A stretch of 64,000 bases of DNA from Hemibagrus wyckioides (lineage: Eukaryota > Chordata > Actinopteri > Siluriformes > Bagridae): contig NC_080712.1 of NCBI RefSeq assembly GCF_019097595.1, forward strand, positions 20,626,146 to 20,690,145, in the 5' to 3' direction. Positions 45,850 through 57,858 of this stretch are shown piece after piece. The translations under genes were made by a program, and so were the position numbers. The notes beneath the pieces are model-generated. The model saw only the letters and a program-made list of their open reading frames with translations. It made no database searches and was not told the DNA's origin. Position 1 is the stretch's first letter, and the number at the start of each line of letters is the position of its first letter.

Positions 45850-47595
45850 AGTTAAGGGAACATTTTATTGATATACTGACACACAGACCATATCCAAAAC
45901 GAATGGAGTTTTGCAGAAATAGAAATGTACACTTAATATAGCCACTGCATACAACATCATTTTGTTCAATACTTTTCAATAACCAGTAGTTTTGTACCAG
46001 TTAAGATTACATAAAAATTTGAAATTTTTAATATGATTTTTTTTTTTACATATTTTTTTCTTTAAATCTTATACGGGTAAATTCCCTCATGATCACATGA
46101 ATAATAGCATTAAACATTCTGTCCATCTCCCAACATTAACAAGACAAACATTCCTCAGAGCAATTCTTCTGAGCACATTATAATGATTTCATTCAAGGAT
46201 GTCTAATAGAAAAAAAAAAAAAAGAAATCAGACAGAAAAAAAATGTAAAACAAACAATAAATATAAGCATATTAACAGCAGATGTTCAATTAACTCTGTA
46301 TATACAAGCGGTGCAACCTAGATAAACTTTATTTTTTAAACCAGGATTAAAAAATCCATTTTTATCTTTCTTTCCATAGGACAGAGCAGCACCTGAAGAT
46401 AAAGGCGTGTTTATCACGTAAAAACAAAATATTCATTAAAAAAATAATAATAAATTCAAATTGTTGTGATGATAAAAGATGAACTGAATAGTGCCCACAT
46501 CATTAGAAGTTCAACCGATGTTTCAGCTTAAGACTGCCATCAAGTGGAAGCACAAAAAAAAGCATTGAACAGGAAGATGACACTGAACCGTTTGCTGTGT
46601 TCACTACCTCTGTAAAGGAAAGCAACTTTTAACATAAATTTAAAAAAATAAAAAAATAAAAAACAAGCCTCAATGATATGCAATCTCAATTTCTCACAGA
46701 GTGTGCTTTAATACAGAGGGAGAATCTACTATTAAGAAGCTCTCAATCGTCTAAAGAAATCATCTGGACCAAGAAGAAATGCTACGAGTAAATCCATATC
46801 AAGTTCTACAGCATTTATTTGGGGTGCATGGTGGGAATACAGAAAAAAAAAAATACACACACTGTCTATTTTAATAGGAACACATGCACATGCATGCAGT
46901 TGTCATGTGGCAAAGTCAACAGCTTTGGTTGATGTTCGTGTCAAACATCAGAATGAAGAAAAAAAAAAACCATGATCTCTGTGACTATCTGTGGCACTGA
47001 TGCTGAATGTTTTTGCTGAATGCTGTATTTCGGAAACGGCTGCAAATTTCACACAAACCAAACCGTTGTGTGCGAGAATCCCAGCGGATTTACAAAACGC
47101 TCAAACTAGCTGATCTGGCACCAACAGCCATGCCCCATTCACCGAAGCTCTTGACCTGTATCTACATGATCATATACACTGTGCTGCTGATCGGCTGATT
47201 AGATAACTTCACTAATGAGCAGGTTTCGAGGTGTTCCTAATAAAGTGGACAGTGAGTGTATGCCCCTATTTAAAGCAGTGTCTCCTCATGAAAAATGAAA
47301 GCGAGTACTAACTCTATATTGACAAGACAATCACAATTCCGTTTTAGTCATGCTCATGGTGTATTACAGCTTTCACATACAGACATATATTATTTTGACA
47401 ATAATACAATAACGAAGGGAGGGTTAAGGCGGATTGTTCAGTGCAACCACTGTGATGTTAGCAGATAGTTTCCAGTGATCTGTGTTGAGTAGTGTTCCCC
47501 TGATAGACACGTGAACATGATGAGCAGTGCTCCTACACCACTCCCAGGAGCTGTGTGGCAAATTTGTTCCTGGTGTGGAAGTCAAGATCCCTGCT
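45850..47595 (-). other. slc25a16: Probable slc25a16 3' UTR / downstream region
   Basis: Downstream of the slc25a16 stop the first well-placed minus-strand AATAAA hexamer that I favour is at 45864-45869 (plus TTTATT), preceded by AT-rich DNA. Others, for example near 46330, could serve. A Tc1 end at 46985-47258 would then lie in the UTR. Entirely inferred from position and hexamer. Confidence 0.3.
46985..47258 (-). mobile_element. Tc1-like terminus (AGGAACAC family)
   Basis: Ends in GTGTTCCTAATAAAGTGGAC followed by AGTGAGTGTA, the inverted form of the terminus at 9215. Internal words such as CCAACAGCCATGCC and TCTACATGATCATATACAC match that family's 5' region. Truncated, with no frame. Confidence 0.65.
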
Positions 47596-50500
47596 CTAGT
47601 TCAAGTGCAGGACTTGCTTCATAAACTCGTAAGTGGTGAAGGCAACAGCTTGAGACGGTACACAGCGGATGTAGTTGAGAGACAGGCCACGGTACAGTCC
47701 CTTTTTAATCCCGTACTGATTATACACATGCTTAAGGGTCTTTGAAAGGGAGCTAGGCAAAAACCAAAAATATATTTCCACACATTAGAATGATTAGAAA
47801 CAACAATCATTGACTGCAGCATTTAACATTTAATTATTTACAACCAAATGCAAATTCAGATTCAGCTTTACTGTCATTGTGCTTGGTGCAAAAGCAATAA
47901 AGTGCAAACAGCGTTAATATAAATAAGCCTAGGAAGTTAAATAAGTCTTTAGTATGAGAATTCACTGTAGAAGAAAAGTGCAAGAATAGGGACAACAGTA
48001 GCCGCTGTAAACTTTAACAGTTAAGCTGTGCAGAAAGACTACTAACAATATTGCAGAGCACAATTATATCTAAAATCAATAAACACTTACAGGTGTTTAT
48101 CAGCATCAGGTAACGCCGCTCCCAGCTGCATTCTTCTCCGGGCAACATCCAGAGGATATCTAAACGAATACATATCAAGAGAGATTATTAAACTAGTGGC
48201 ATAACTGCTCCCTTGATACATTTTCATACTTATTACAAGGTTATACTCAGCTATCCAACGGAATGCTGGCTTACTTTCAAATGGGTGACTCAGACTGAAA
48301 TCTAAATATAGATCAGAACCGGGCCTCTGCGTGAGCAGAGGAGAACGGTTTAAAGTTTTTAAAAAACACACCAAAAAAACAAAACAAAAGATAAATGAAA
48401 ATCTTAATTCTTAACTAAACGCACTAAATCAAGATTTCTTCTATAGATGTATTCAACAATTAGGGTTAGAGCTAATGTTAATAGTGTGATTCATTTTTTC
48501 CTTTTTTTAAAGCTATGCAGTGTTATGTTCTAGGTTCTAGGCGTCTGCTACTCATCAGTTTTTCCTCTGCAACCTGGGCGAGTAGTAAAGCCCCTTGGAA
48601 TGCACGGTGCGTCAGAGGTTTCCTGGTTCTGTCTTCTGAGATGATGTTCTGATAACAAATGATTGGGCAATTGAATAATTGCATGAATGGGACGGTGTTG
48701 GCAGTGAAGTGGTAACTCAGTGTACAAGATCATGCTTAAACCAACAATGTTCTATAAAATCTGATTTATTGTACATCATAAAGCTTAAAAAGCCGCTATC
48801 TTTTGTTTTTCACCAGGTTTTTCACCAGGTATAACTTACGATATGGTCTGAGCGATGGCGCCGGCTACACCTCCACATAGCAGGTTAATGTGCGTCTTCA
48901 GAACCAGGACCTCAGGGTTATCGAGTGATGGCTTTCCCAAGAGGTCTGGGAAATGAGCCAGTCCCAGACTCTTCAGTGTTCCGAATGTAAAAAAAGAAAA
49001 TCCTGGAGAAAATTCAATTTAAAAAAAACACAGTTTACACATTGTATATACTGTAAAGGAATAGTATACAGCTAGTAGCATCACATTTAAAGTGACCTTG
49101 ATGGGATGTGTCAATAATGCGTACAGTAGCATGTCTTTTGTTTGTTTGCATTGATAATTATTATTTTATTAACATTATTATTTCTGGGTTTTTCTTCACA
49201 GCTCTCAAAATGTTTGTCATCAGCTGGGTTAATTCTTTTTTCATTGTTGTATTTGCAATGCCTAATGTTTGTGCAATGACTCCCTTCTTTTCACAGCCTC
49301 AAAAATGGTTAGCTTTTCTCCCAAAGACAGTTCACTGGACTTTATGAAGGTGTATCCTTTTTAACAAATACAGTCTAAACAGGTGAAACCCAGAGCTCTA
49401 ACCAAGAGCAGACATACAGATCTATTAAATGCTTAAACAGTCAATCTAATAGGACTCACCAGGGGGAAATAGGAAACATCTATCAGTCATCTGTTCCAAA
49501 TATTTTTGATCACATGAAAAATGTGTGCATTTACACAGAAGGGTCCCTGTCCTAAGCTGTTTAACACATCCAGAGTGTAAAGCAAAAACAAGAGAATCAG
49601 CCTTGCTGTTCCAATATTTTCGGAGTGGACGGTATACCTTAGAAACCGAATCTCATTTATGTCTACACTCCATTTCTAAGCATCCCACTGACTTCCATCA
49701 TGTTTCAGTTTCAATTGAAGCTACAGAGAACAATTACTTATTTACATATTGTTAGGTCTCCAAGTTTGCATGTGACGTTTTGCGCAATACTGTTTTGTAT
49801 ATCTTCCACAACACACCCACTGACTGCATGTAGAATCTATCCTATAGACACTGAAATTGGCAGGTAAAAAAAGCTTTACCTGCATAGGGAGCCATGCCAA
49901 TGATGGTTGGAATTAAACCACGGTAGAACCCAGGAATGCCGCCCTCCTTTGAAGAGAAAACACAATTGAAAATAAAAATAAAAGTGATGTGACTCATCAT
50001 TCAAACCCAGCCTCTCTCTTATATACCTTCAGGTAGATGGTCTGGAAGGCGTTTCCTATGCCAGTGTAGCGATGCTCTCCAGTCACCTGAAACGCCAGGC
50101 GAGCACGAACAACATCAAGAGGATACGTACAAATGACTGCAGTCATTCCTATAAAAGAAGAGCAAACACACACCAAAACCCAGTCTCAGCATGATTATAA
50201 CAGCCTTAATACACCTGGCTGTACAACAAACGACTAAGATATCCATTTTCCATACCTGCCATAGACCCAGCCATTAACCGATGAACATGCCCAGATATTC
50301 CAAGCCGTGTACTGAGGAACTACAAATACAAAATAAAAGAAACACACTTTATATATTGGTATTTATAACTGTAGACCTTATACACACGTGCATAAAGTAA
50401 ATAAATAAAATACCTTTTTATAGTTGTCAAAGGCCATGAATTGAATGGCTCCGTATGGAAAGATCCTGACCATCATGGCACCGTTTCCTTTGTAGAGCCC

Positions 50501-51540
50501 AAGGAAGCCCTCTTTTTTTGGTACAGCCCTGAGTGTAGCAAACACTCCTACAACATTCACAAGCATTATTGTACATTTTGATTTTGGCAGATGCATTTAT
50601 TCAGAGCGTCCTACATACATGTCATTTAAACAACTAAGCAGTTGAGGGTTAAAGGCTTTGCTCAAGAGCCCAGGGGTAGCAGCTTGGCAGTGGTGGGATT
50701 TGTACACAACCTTCCTGACCACTGAGATCTAAATATTAAATATTAAATCTTGCTTTAATCTGCAGTACTTACCTAAGTGTTTGTAATGAGGATTATGAGC
50801 TTGAAGTAAAATTTTCACTCTGTCCAGAGGTGCAATAGTGGTCTTGGCACAGCATCCTGCTACACCTATAAAAAATAAAAAATTAAAAATGACACTGCAT
50901 ATTTAACACATGGGCAATAAATCCTATCACCTCACTGGCTCACAATGGCAGCCAATGACAAAATGAGCTTCTGTATATGCTGTATCTTGGAACCAGCTGC
51001 AGAAATGTCATGTCACTGTCCAAAAATGTGTTGTTCTAAGTCCAAAATACAAAGTCATTCTCAACCCACACTCCACAGTGAACAGTCCTAATCTAAATCA
51101 AGCAATAAATATTGCACAATCTAACTTATTCACATAAAGGAGATAAGCCAGTGTGCCCATAAAGCCTAATACTTAAACCTGTAACATACTAAGGAGCCCT
51201 TTATCAAACCTCAGTTTCAGCAGATGTTCCAGCTGAATTAGGCTGCAGTGTTTTGATGGTTCATATCACATTCACTTGTTCAAGCAAACTGCAGTATTTC
51301 TATTTAATGCAACATCTTATGGTAGGATTATGAATTCTATTGATTATCTATCTATTCGATTATCAATTAAAATACCTACATATAATAATCTTGTTCAATT
51401 TATTCAAGCAGAAGATATATTGAGCGGATTTTACCTCCTGCTACGAAGGAGCGGAGGAAGTAGTAGTAGTCCCTTTGCACAGTGTTTCCTCCTGCAATCG
51501 GAGACCGACCAGCGGAGGAGACGGAAGCTTCAGTCGCCAT
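47596..51540 (-). CDS. slc25a16: slc25a16, mitochondrial carrier, complete
   Basis: SLC25A16 (Graves disease carrier protein) is a six-transmembrane inner-mitochondrial-membrane carrier linked to coenzyme A transport. The nine coding exons (minus) are 51435-51540, 50773-50865, 50414-50547, 50256-50319, 50027-50148, 49880-49946, 48840-49002, 48091-48159 and 47596-47752, totalling 975 bp or 324 residues against 332 in human. All junctions have GT-AG sites and matching phases. The three carrier signatures are APLDRVKILLQAHN, TYPLDVVRARL and SYPLDVARRRMQLG. Further matches are RAVPKKEGFLGLYKGNGAMM and GLYRGLSLNYIRCVPSQAVA; it ends FMKQVLHLN. The start MATEASVSSAGRSP at 51540 is the first Met, preceded by an acceptor-like CTTCTTCAG, so a non-coding exon probably lies further right. 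Its tet1 neighbour is conserved with human. Confidence 0.96.
50580..50740 (-). repeat. tRNA-related fish repeat in slc25a16 intron 2
   Basis: Contains ATGCATTTATTCAGAGCGTC, GAGGGTTAAAGGCTTTGCTC, CAAGAGCCCAGGGGTAGCAG and GCTTGGCAGTGGTGGGATTT, words of a common fish SINE-type repeat in reverse orientation. Non-coding. Confidence 0.5.
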
Positions 51541-52168
51541 GCTGTGTGTGGATCAGCACTCAAGCAAACGCATCTCTTTGGCACAATCTGAAGAAGCATT
51601 AAAAGCAGAACACAGTAACATTTAAGAAAGAAGCACAAAATAGGTGGTACAAACCAACAAAAAACTGTTCTCAATAAGTTCATACAAATTTCTCAACGGT
51701 AACAAAAAACACAAAGACAAAAAAAATGGCATCCATATAATTTTAATATAATAATTCCTTGTCCATCTGAAAATAATCTTAAGAGATTTTTTTTTAGTGA
51801 CTAAGCACTGCTGTGCAGTTTTAATACATTGCCGTAACAAACCACTGCATTGTTGTAAAGGCTGAAGAGGAAACCCTATCAATTAACATATCATTTTTAC
51901 TCTTACTTATTGCAGTGATGTGTTCTTATCAATTAAAGGTCAACTTATTGTTAAAGTCATGCCATTATGAAGGCTCTCTTAAATTATCAGGATCAGATTT
52001 TTTTTTTTTGTAGCTAATAGCCCGTTTATCTGCAAAAATAAATCACCTCTGCATGTGTTTATTTCATGGCTATTGTTTACAAGTGCACAATGATAGTTTG
52101 TTTATTTATTAGAGCTCTAGGGATTTTATTCCTGAACTATTCACTGTAAGAAGACATTACTTAACAAA
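51541..52168. other. slc25a16 upstream region
   Basis: This holds a short slc25a16 5' UTR segment and, to its right, intron or promoter DNA. The CpG-richest stretch nearby is 53.10-53.25 kb (CGGGACCGGCGCAAAGTCCG on the minus strand), with a donor-like GTCGG|GTAGGATT near 53092. A non-coding first exon could lie there. Confidence 0.35.
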
Positions 52169-52701
52169 CACCAATCAGGCATAACATTATGAGCAGTGAG
52201 AGGTGAAGTGAATAACACTGATGATCTCCTCATCATGGCACCTGTTAGTGGGTGGGATATATTAGGCAGCAAGTGAACATTTTGTCCTCAAAGTTGATGT
52301 GTTAGAAGCAGGAAAAATGGGCAAGCGTAAGGATTTGAGCGAGTTTGAAGAAGGGCCAAATTGTGATGGCTAGATGACTGAATCAGAGCATCTCCAAAAC
52401 TGCAGCTCTTGTGGGGTGTTCCCGGTCTGCAGTGGTCAGTATCTATCAAAAGTGGTCCAAGGAAGGAACAGTGGTGAACCGGTGACAGGGTCATGGGCGG
52501 CCAAGGCTCATTGATGCACGCGGGGAGTGAAGGCTGGCCCATGTGATCCGATCCAACAGACGAGCTACTGTTGATCAAATTGCTGAAGAAGTTAATGCTG
52601 GTTCTGATAGAAAGGTGTCAGAATACACAGTGCATGATGGCAGCAAAATGGGGACCAACCCAATATTAGGCAGGTGGTCATAATGTTATGCCTGATCAGT
52701 G
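52169..52701 (+). mobile_element. Non-autonomous Tc1-like element (GATCAGGCATAAC family)
   Basis: Starts CACCAATCAGGCATAACATT and ends with the inverted copy (ATGCCTGATCAGTG). It keeps the N-terminal helix-turn-helix coding part (TGGGCAAGCGTAAGGATTTG ... GTCCAAGGAAGGAACAGTGG) but lost the catalytic domain by internal deletion. 533 bp, inactive. Confidence 0.8.
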
Positions 52702-54199
52702 TAAATACTAGTCTACAAAATCACTTTTATCAGATCTGGTGTTGAAATAACTCCATTCAGCTCAAGCCTTGAACAAGTCAATAATCAATACAAGAAGTCT
52801 GACACTGCTGGGTTGTGGATTTTACCATGTAACAAGATTAAAAAGTAACTGAGATATGCTTCACTGACCTCTCTTTGAAAACCACTGGTCTAGATAAGCA
52901 GATAGTTTCTAGCTCTTAAGAGACAGATCAATAAAACAAATGATCACTGCTGTGACTAGATGTAATTTAGAAGAAGAAAAGGACAAATGTAATTTACAGG
53001 TAAGGAGAATAAGTTTGCTATGTTACAGGCAGGAACCACGTGTTGTGTTTAAGGACAGAAAGACCCCGGATATAAATAATCCTACCCGACAACAATGTCA
53101 GCGGTCACTGGAGGTTTTTTGCTCCTAGTGTTTCCTCCACGGACTTTGCGCCGGTCCCGTGTGATCCCTGTGATCGTCTACACACGCAGCAGTTTCCAGA
53201 TGACAGACGGTCCACGTGAAATTTGCGTTACTCCATTTCCACGCCAAATTGAATGCTTAGCTAAACTAGCTAGCCCTTGAATGATTGTAAATCTAGTGCA
53301 GTGATGTTAATGCGTTAAAATATTATCTCCTATCGATTAGGTTAAAGCATCCTGATCATTATGAGAGGTTTCTCATAACCCGAATTCAGGACATTAGGGA
53401 CAAACTTCCCACATGTCCATTTCACCGTCCAAGGCACTCATTACCGGTTGCGTCTCAAATCGATGTGAAGTTCCACCAACTAGGGATCTAAGGATGGATT
53501 TGAGGGAGGCTTTCAGCTCCAGTTCCTCGCGAATTATATTCTAATCTATCTGTTTATTTGGTCTACGGCTAAAAACCCTGTCTCAGTATTAGAGACGCCG
53601 GAAACCAGAACAACCTTGTCAATGTCAGTAACCTGAGCTCTGTCCATATAGGAAAAAAAGTCCGATTTGAAACACACCCATTATGTACACTCATCTGTTC
53701 TGTCGCATACGTATTGCGTCATTAGTACGCGGCAGTGGAACGTCAGTGAAAAGCCAAACGGTTTAGTTTACTGCTTAAACTGCAATTTAAGAATAAATGA
53801 TTAAGATTATAAATATAATAAAATAGCAGTATTATTACATATATTATATTTCATAAAATGATATAATTTTATTGATTATTGTTCCAATATTCTTCTTTAG
53901 AAAAAATAAAATATTCATACTTTATCATTATTGTCATAATTATATTATTATAATATAAATATTATGAATGTAGTATAATTTAATCTATGGCCATCTCTGT
54001 TGTAATCTAAAAGTTTGCTTATTGCTGTGTTTACTCAATATATTTACTGTCTATTTAAACGCTAAGCATTTAATGGGTGTGTACAAACTGCTAGTGTTTT
54101 AAAGGAGACTTATTCGTCCTAACAAATCAAGGACAAGAAAAAGTAAAAGACTTTTATGTATGAGAGCAACTCCAAGTCTAAACTAACACAGGATACATA
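52702..54199. other. Intergenic spacer with possible slc25a16 first exon
   Basis: No protein-coding gene is recognised. The CpG-containing interval 53.10-53.75 kb (TGTCGCATACGTATTGCGTC near 53700) may be the slc25a16 promoter. The plus-strand frames at 52940 and 53095 are short and domain-free. Confidence 0.35.
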
Positions 54200-55178
54200 C
54201 ACTGATCAGGCATAACATTATGAGCACTGAGAGGTGAAGTGAATAATACTGATTATCTCCTCATCATGGCACCTGTTAGTGGGTGGGATATATTAGGCAA
54301 CAAGTGAACATTTTGTCCTCAAAGTTGATGTGTTAGAAGCAGAAAAAATGGGCAAACGTAAGGATTTGAGCGAGTTTGACAAGGGCCAAATTGTGATCCT
54401 GAAGTTTGCTGACGACACCACCCTCATCGGCCTCATCTCTGATGGGGATGAGTCTGCCTACAGGAGTGAGATGGACCATCTGGTGTCATGGTGTAGCATG
54501 AACAACCTGGAGCTCAACTCTCTTAGGACAATGGAGATGATAGTGGATTTCAGGAAGGACCCAGTCCCCCTCCCCACATCATCCTTTATGACTCTCCGGT
54601 GACATCTGTCGAGTCCTTCTGCTTCCTGGGCACCACCATCAACCAGGAGCTCAAGTGGGAGCAGAACATCAGCTCCCTCATCAAGAAGGCTCAGCAAAGG
54701 ATGTATTTCCTGCGGCAGCTGAAGAGGTTTCTTCCTCCCTGAGAAGATGCTGGTGAACTTCTACACTGCCATCATCGAATCTATCCTCAAGTCCTCCATC
54801 ACAGTCTGGTTTACATTTGTACAGACATTTCAAACCTGTGTATATGTTTGCACCTGACACCAAGACAAATTCCTAGTACTGTAAAGTGCTTTTTGCTGAC
54901 CCTTTGCTGTACCTGGCAATAAAACTTTTTCTGATTCTGATTCTGATTCTGATGGGTAGACGACTGGATCAGAGCATCTCCAAAACTGCAGCACTTGTGG
55001 GGTGTCCCTGGTCTGCAGTGGTCAGTATTTATCAAAAGTGGTTCATGGAAGGAACAGTGGTGAACCAGTGACAGGGTCATGGGCAGCCTGGGCTCATTGA
55101 TGCACTTGGGGAGTGAAGGCTGGCCCGTGTGGTCCTATCCAACAGACAGCTTCTGTTGATCAAATTGCTGAAGAAGTT
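54200..55178 (+). mobile_element. Tc1-like element split by a LINE insertion
   Basis: Starts CACTGATCAGGCATAACATT. The N-terminal transposase coding sequence runs to 54397 (GTTTGACAAGGGCCAAATTG...) and resumes at 54954 with GGGTAGACGACTGGATCAGA, exactly where uninterrupted relatives (27791, 52169) are continuous. The right terminus is lost; the homology fades at about 55178. Confidence 0.8.
54398..54953 (+). mobile_element. 5'-truncated LINE (Rex1/CR1-like) inside a Tc1 element
   Basis: The first part encodes an RT segment with KFADDTTLIGLISDGDESAY, containing the catalytic F-A-D-D, and further on STCVESFCFLGTTINQELK-like sequence after frameshifts. The 3' end is a short UTR and a (TTCTGA)n tail, typical of Rex1/CR1-type elements. 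It is severely 5' truncated, as usual for LINE copies. Confidence 0.8.
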
Positions 55179-55376
55179 GACAAGTTTAAAATTAGAAAAT
55201 CTACTACATGAAATTTTAGCATACTGTAACAGAACAGGTTTTTCAATAACATGTAACAGGTAGCACAGCATTACATAATAGATAACATTACATTAAATAT
55301 AATTGGTTTCCCATAACATTCTTAACAAATATCTGAATAATAACACCAATAATAATCATTCTTACACTACTACTAA

Positions 55377-55424
<48 letters not shown>
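55377..55424. repeat. (TTA)n microsatellite
   Basis: About 15 TTA/ATT units in the intergenic region. Non-coding. Confidence 0.9.
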
Positions 55425-55425
<1 letters not shown>

Positions 55426-55619
55426 TTAATTACTTATATTTACATTCATGACATCCAGAATTACTTATAGAAGTGTTCTGAAATTTCTATCAATAAACAC
55501 ATCCTGATATTGTTTTCACTAGGTCACTAAGAATACCGTCACTCTAAAAAACTCATGTAGAAAGAAAATAATTATATAATTATTATAATAAAGATAATAA
55601 GGAAATGAAGATAAGGAAA

Positions 55620-56300
55620 AGTAGTTCTTTTTACATTATTGACTCAGTAACATCAGGGGGAAATTCATTCCACCCCCTAGGCACTAGAACAGAGTCTTGA
55701 AGCATGTGATCCTTGTACCCTAAGAGAAAGTGGGATCAGTAGCAGTGCTGATTAAAGGGAGCATGGTGCAGTACGGTGTATGATAAGTACTTTGAGGTAA
55801 GTAGACACTAGAGATTTTTTGGCATTGTACGCATGCATCAGTGTTGTAAATCTAATTTGATCAGCTACAGGAAGCCAGTAGAGGGAGCACAGCAATCAGG
55901 TGGTATGGGAGAACTTAGAAAGGTTGAAATCTAGTCATGCAGCTGCATTCTGGATCAGTTGCAGAGGTCAAATGGCACTCAGAGGTAGACCTGCCAGAAA
56001 TGAGTTGTAATAGATGAGTCTCAAAATTACAAGGGACTGAACAAGCACCTGAGTGGCATGTGTGGATATAACTGAATGATGTTGTGAAGGGGAAATCAGC
56101 ATGAGCATGTCAGGATTGCAATGTAAGAGAATAAGGACTGTTGATTGTCCATGGTAACATCAAGGTTACTTTTAGTGACCGAACATGTCACTAGTCCAGG
56201 AAGACACCAAAATCCTAATAAATCACTTGAGAGTTCAGTTTTGCTGGGATTAATTTTTAGCTTATGAGTTGCCATTTGTGAGGAAATGATCTGAAGAATA
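55620..56300 (-). mobile_element. LINE reverse-transcriptase remnant, minus strand
   Basis: On the minus strand, 56096-56305 encodes ILQIISSQMATHKLKINPSK followed by TELSS and LDVTMDNQQSLFSYIA, a C-terminal RT segment of a non-LTR retrotransposon. The remaining minus-strand sequence down to 55620 continues its decayed C-terminus (reverse complement of CTGCATTCTGGATCAGTTGC and neighbours). Frameshifts abolish coding. Confidence 0.6.
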
Positions 56301-56304
56301 CGCA

Positions 56305-56833
56305 TACATTATATGGCCAAAAATTTATGGAAACCTGACCTTCAACCCCGTATGTGCTTGTGGAACATCCCATTCCAGATTTAGTCCCCCTTTGCTGTGA
56401 TAATAATCCACACAATTCTGGGAAGTGTTCCTCTAGATTTTGGAGTGTGGCTGTGGGGATTCAGCTTATTCTGCAAGAGCATCAGTGAGGTCAGCTGAGG
56501 AGGCCTGAGGCACAGTAAGTGTTCCAGTTCATCCCAAAGATGTTCAGTACAGTTAAGATCAAATGTCTTGAAGGACACTCTAGATCTCCCACTCTAATCT
56601 TAGCAAACCATGTGTTAATATAGCTTATTTTGTGCACAGGGGCATTGTCAGGCTGGAATATGTTTGGGTTTGAAGTAAATTCTAAATTCTATGCTGTAGT
56701 AAAATAAAATTCTACAGCATAGAAAGACATTTTAAACGACTGTGTACTTCCAACTTTGTGGCAGCAGCTTGGTGAAGACACACATGTGGGTGTAATTGTC
56801 AGGTGTCCACAAACTTTTGGCCACATAGAGTAT
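56305..56833. mobile_element. Tc1-like short element
   Basis: Left terminus ACATTATATGGCCAAAAATT; right end AACTTTTGGCCACATAGAGT, its inverted partner. Interior pieces match the reverse complement of a transposase end (GTTCAGTACAGTTAAGATCA for the D-L-N block) and a forward segment near 56745. Rearranged, with no open transposase. Confidence 0.6.
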
Positions 56834-56954
56834 GTTGTTGTGCTGTAACACTTTGCTTGTGGTTATGAAGGTTTTTTTTATTGTTATTATTTACATTGCT
56901 TACAAATGTGTAAGTTTAATATCAGTGTCGAGTGCTTGTTGGGTGGGTGTGATA

Positions 56955-57276
56955 GTTGGGGGATTTTCACAGTGGCATAGTTGGTTAGCATTTTTGCCTT
57001 GCACCTCTGAGGGCTTGTCTTGGCCCTGCATATGTGCAGTTTGCATGTTCTCCTGTGCTTTGGTGGTTTCCTCTGTGCACTCTGGTTTCCTTCCCCAGTC
57101 TAAATACCTGCACTGTAGGCTGACTGGCATATCTAAACTGTCTGTAGTGTGTAAGTAGTAGTGTGAGTATGTGTGTGTGTGTGTGATTGTTGACACTCCG
57201 TCTAGGTCCATGTGCCCCGAGTCCCCTGGGATAGACTCAAGGGTGCCTGGTTTGGGATAAGCAGTTCAGAAAATAA
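56955..57276 (+). repeat. SINE with LINE2-type tail
   Basis: Body words CAGTTTGCATGTTCTCCTGT, GGTTTCCTCTGTGCACTCTG and TGGGATAGACTCAAGG, and a tail that runs into GGATGGATA repeats. Same family as 30659-31024 but older. An internal (GT)n run sits at about 57170-57186. Confidence 0.65.
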
Positions 57277-57543
57277 ATGGATGGATAGATTGTTGGATGG
57301 GTGTGTGTATGGATGGATGGATGGGTGGATAGATGGATGGGTGGATAGATGGATGTATCGGTGGATTGGTGGATGAGTGGATGGATGGATGGGTGGATGT
57401 ATCTGTAGATGGATGGATGGGTGGATAAATGGATGTATCGGTGGATTGGTGGATGAGTGGATGGATGGACGGGTGGATGGGTGGATAGATGGCTGTATCG
57501 GTGGATTGGTGGATGGATGGATGGATGGATGGATGGATGGATG
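57277..57543. repeat. (GGAT)n minisatellite
   Basis: Tandem GGAT/GGATGGAT with variants (GGGTGGAT, TGTATCGGTGGATTGGTGGA). The TGTATCGG variant block recurs at about 57354, 57434 and 57494. It most likely grew from the SINE tail at its left border and ends about 10 bp before the CpG-rich tet1 leader. Confidence 0.9.
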
Positions 57544-57549
57544 AAGTCT

Positions 57550-57858
57550 TGAGGGAGTTCAGAGTCCACTCCGCGTTTTGTCACCAGCCGACGGCGGGCG
57601 TTAAAGAGCCGATCACTGCCTGAGGCCGGAGGGAGTGGAGCTGCACTACACGCTCTCGTACAAGTGCGGTTTATTACGGTGTTTTACACCGAGACAGCAT
57701 GGCAGTGTTATGAGTAAAAGTTTTTAGCGGACATATTAATAAGTTCCTAGTAACTCGACCGATTTAGCCCGTTCGCTAAGTGAAAATGCTGAAGGACCAG
57801 GCGTCTTTTACAGGCGTGGAGTATTATTAGCGAGTCAGACGCTGCAACTGTCTCTCCG
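57550..57858 (+). promoter_or_regulatory. tet1: tet1 CpG-rich promoter and non-coding exon 1
   Basis: CpG density rises sharply (CACCAGCCGACGGCGGGCGT, then GAGGCCGGAGGG). The sequence ends at a donor, CTCCG|GTATGT, at 57858/57859. Together with an acceptor at 58740 (TTTTTCCACAG) this defines a non-coding leader spliced to the ATG-bearing exon. Three short uORFs start at 57699, 57710 and 57786. The exact transcription start is not visible. Confidence 0.6.

Noticed and set aside
52940..53280. Plus-strand ORFs near the CpG-containing interval
   Set aside because: Short, no domain, no splice context; more likely slc25a16 promoter or leader DNA on the other strand.
57237..57584. 115-codon His/Pro/Ser-rich minus-strand ORF
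   Set aside because: It is a translation of the GGAT minisatellite.
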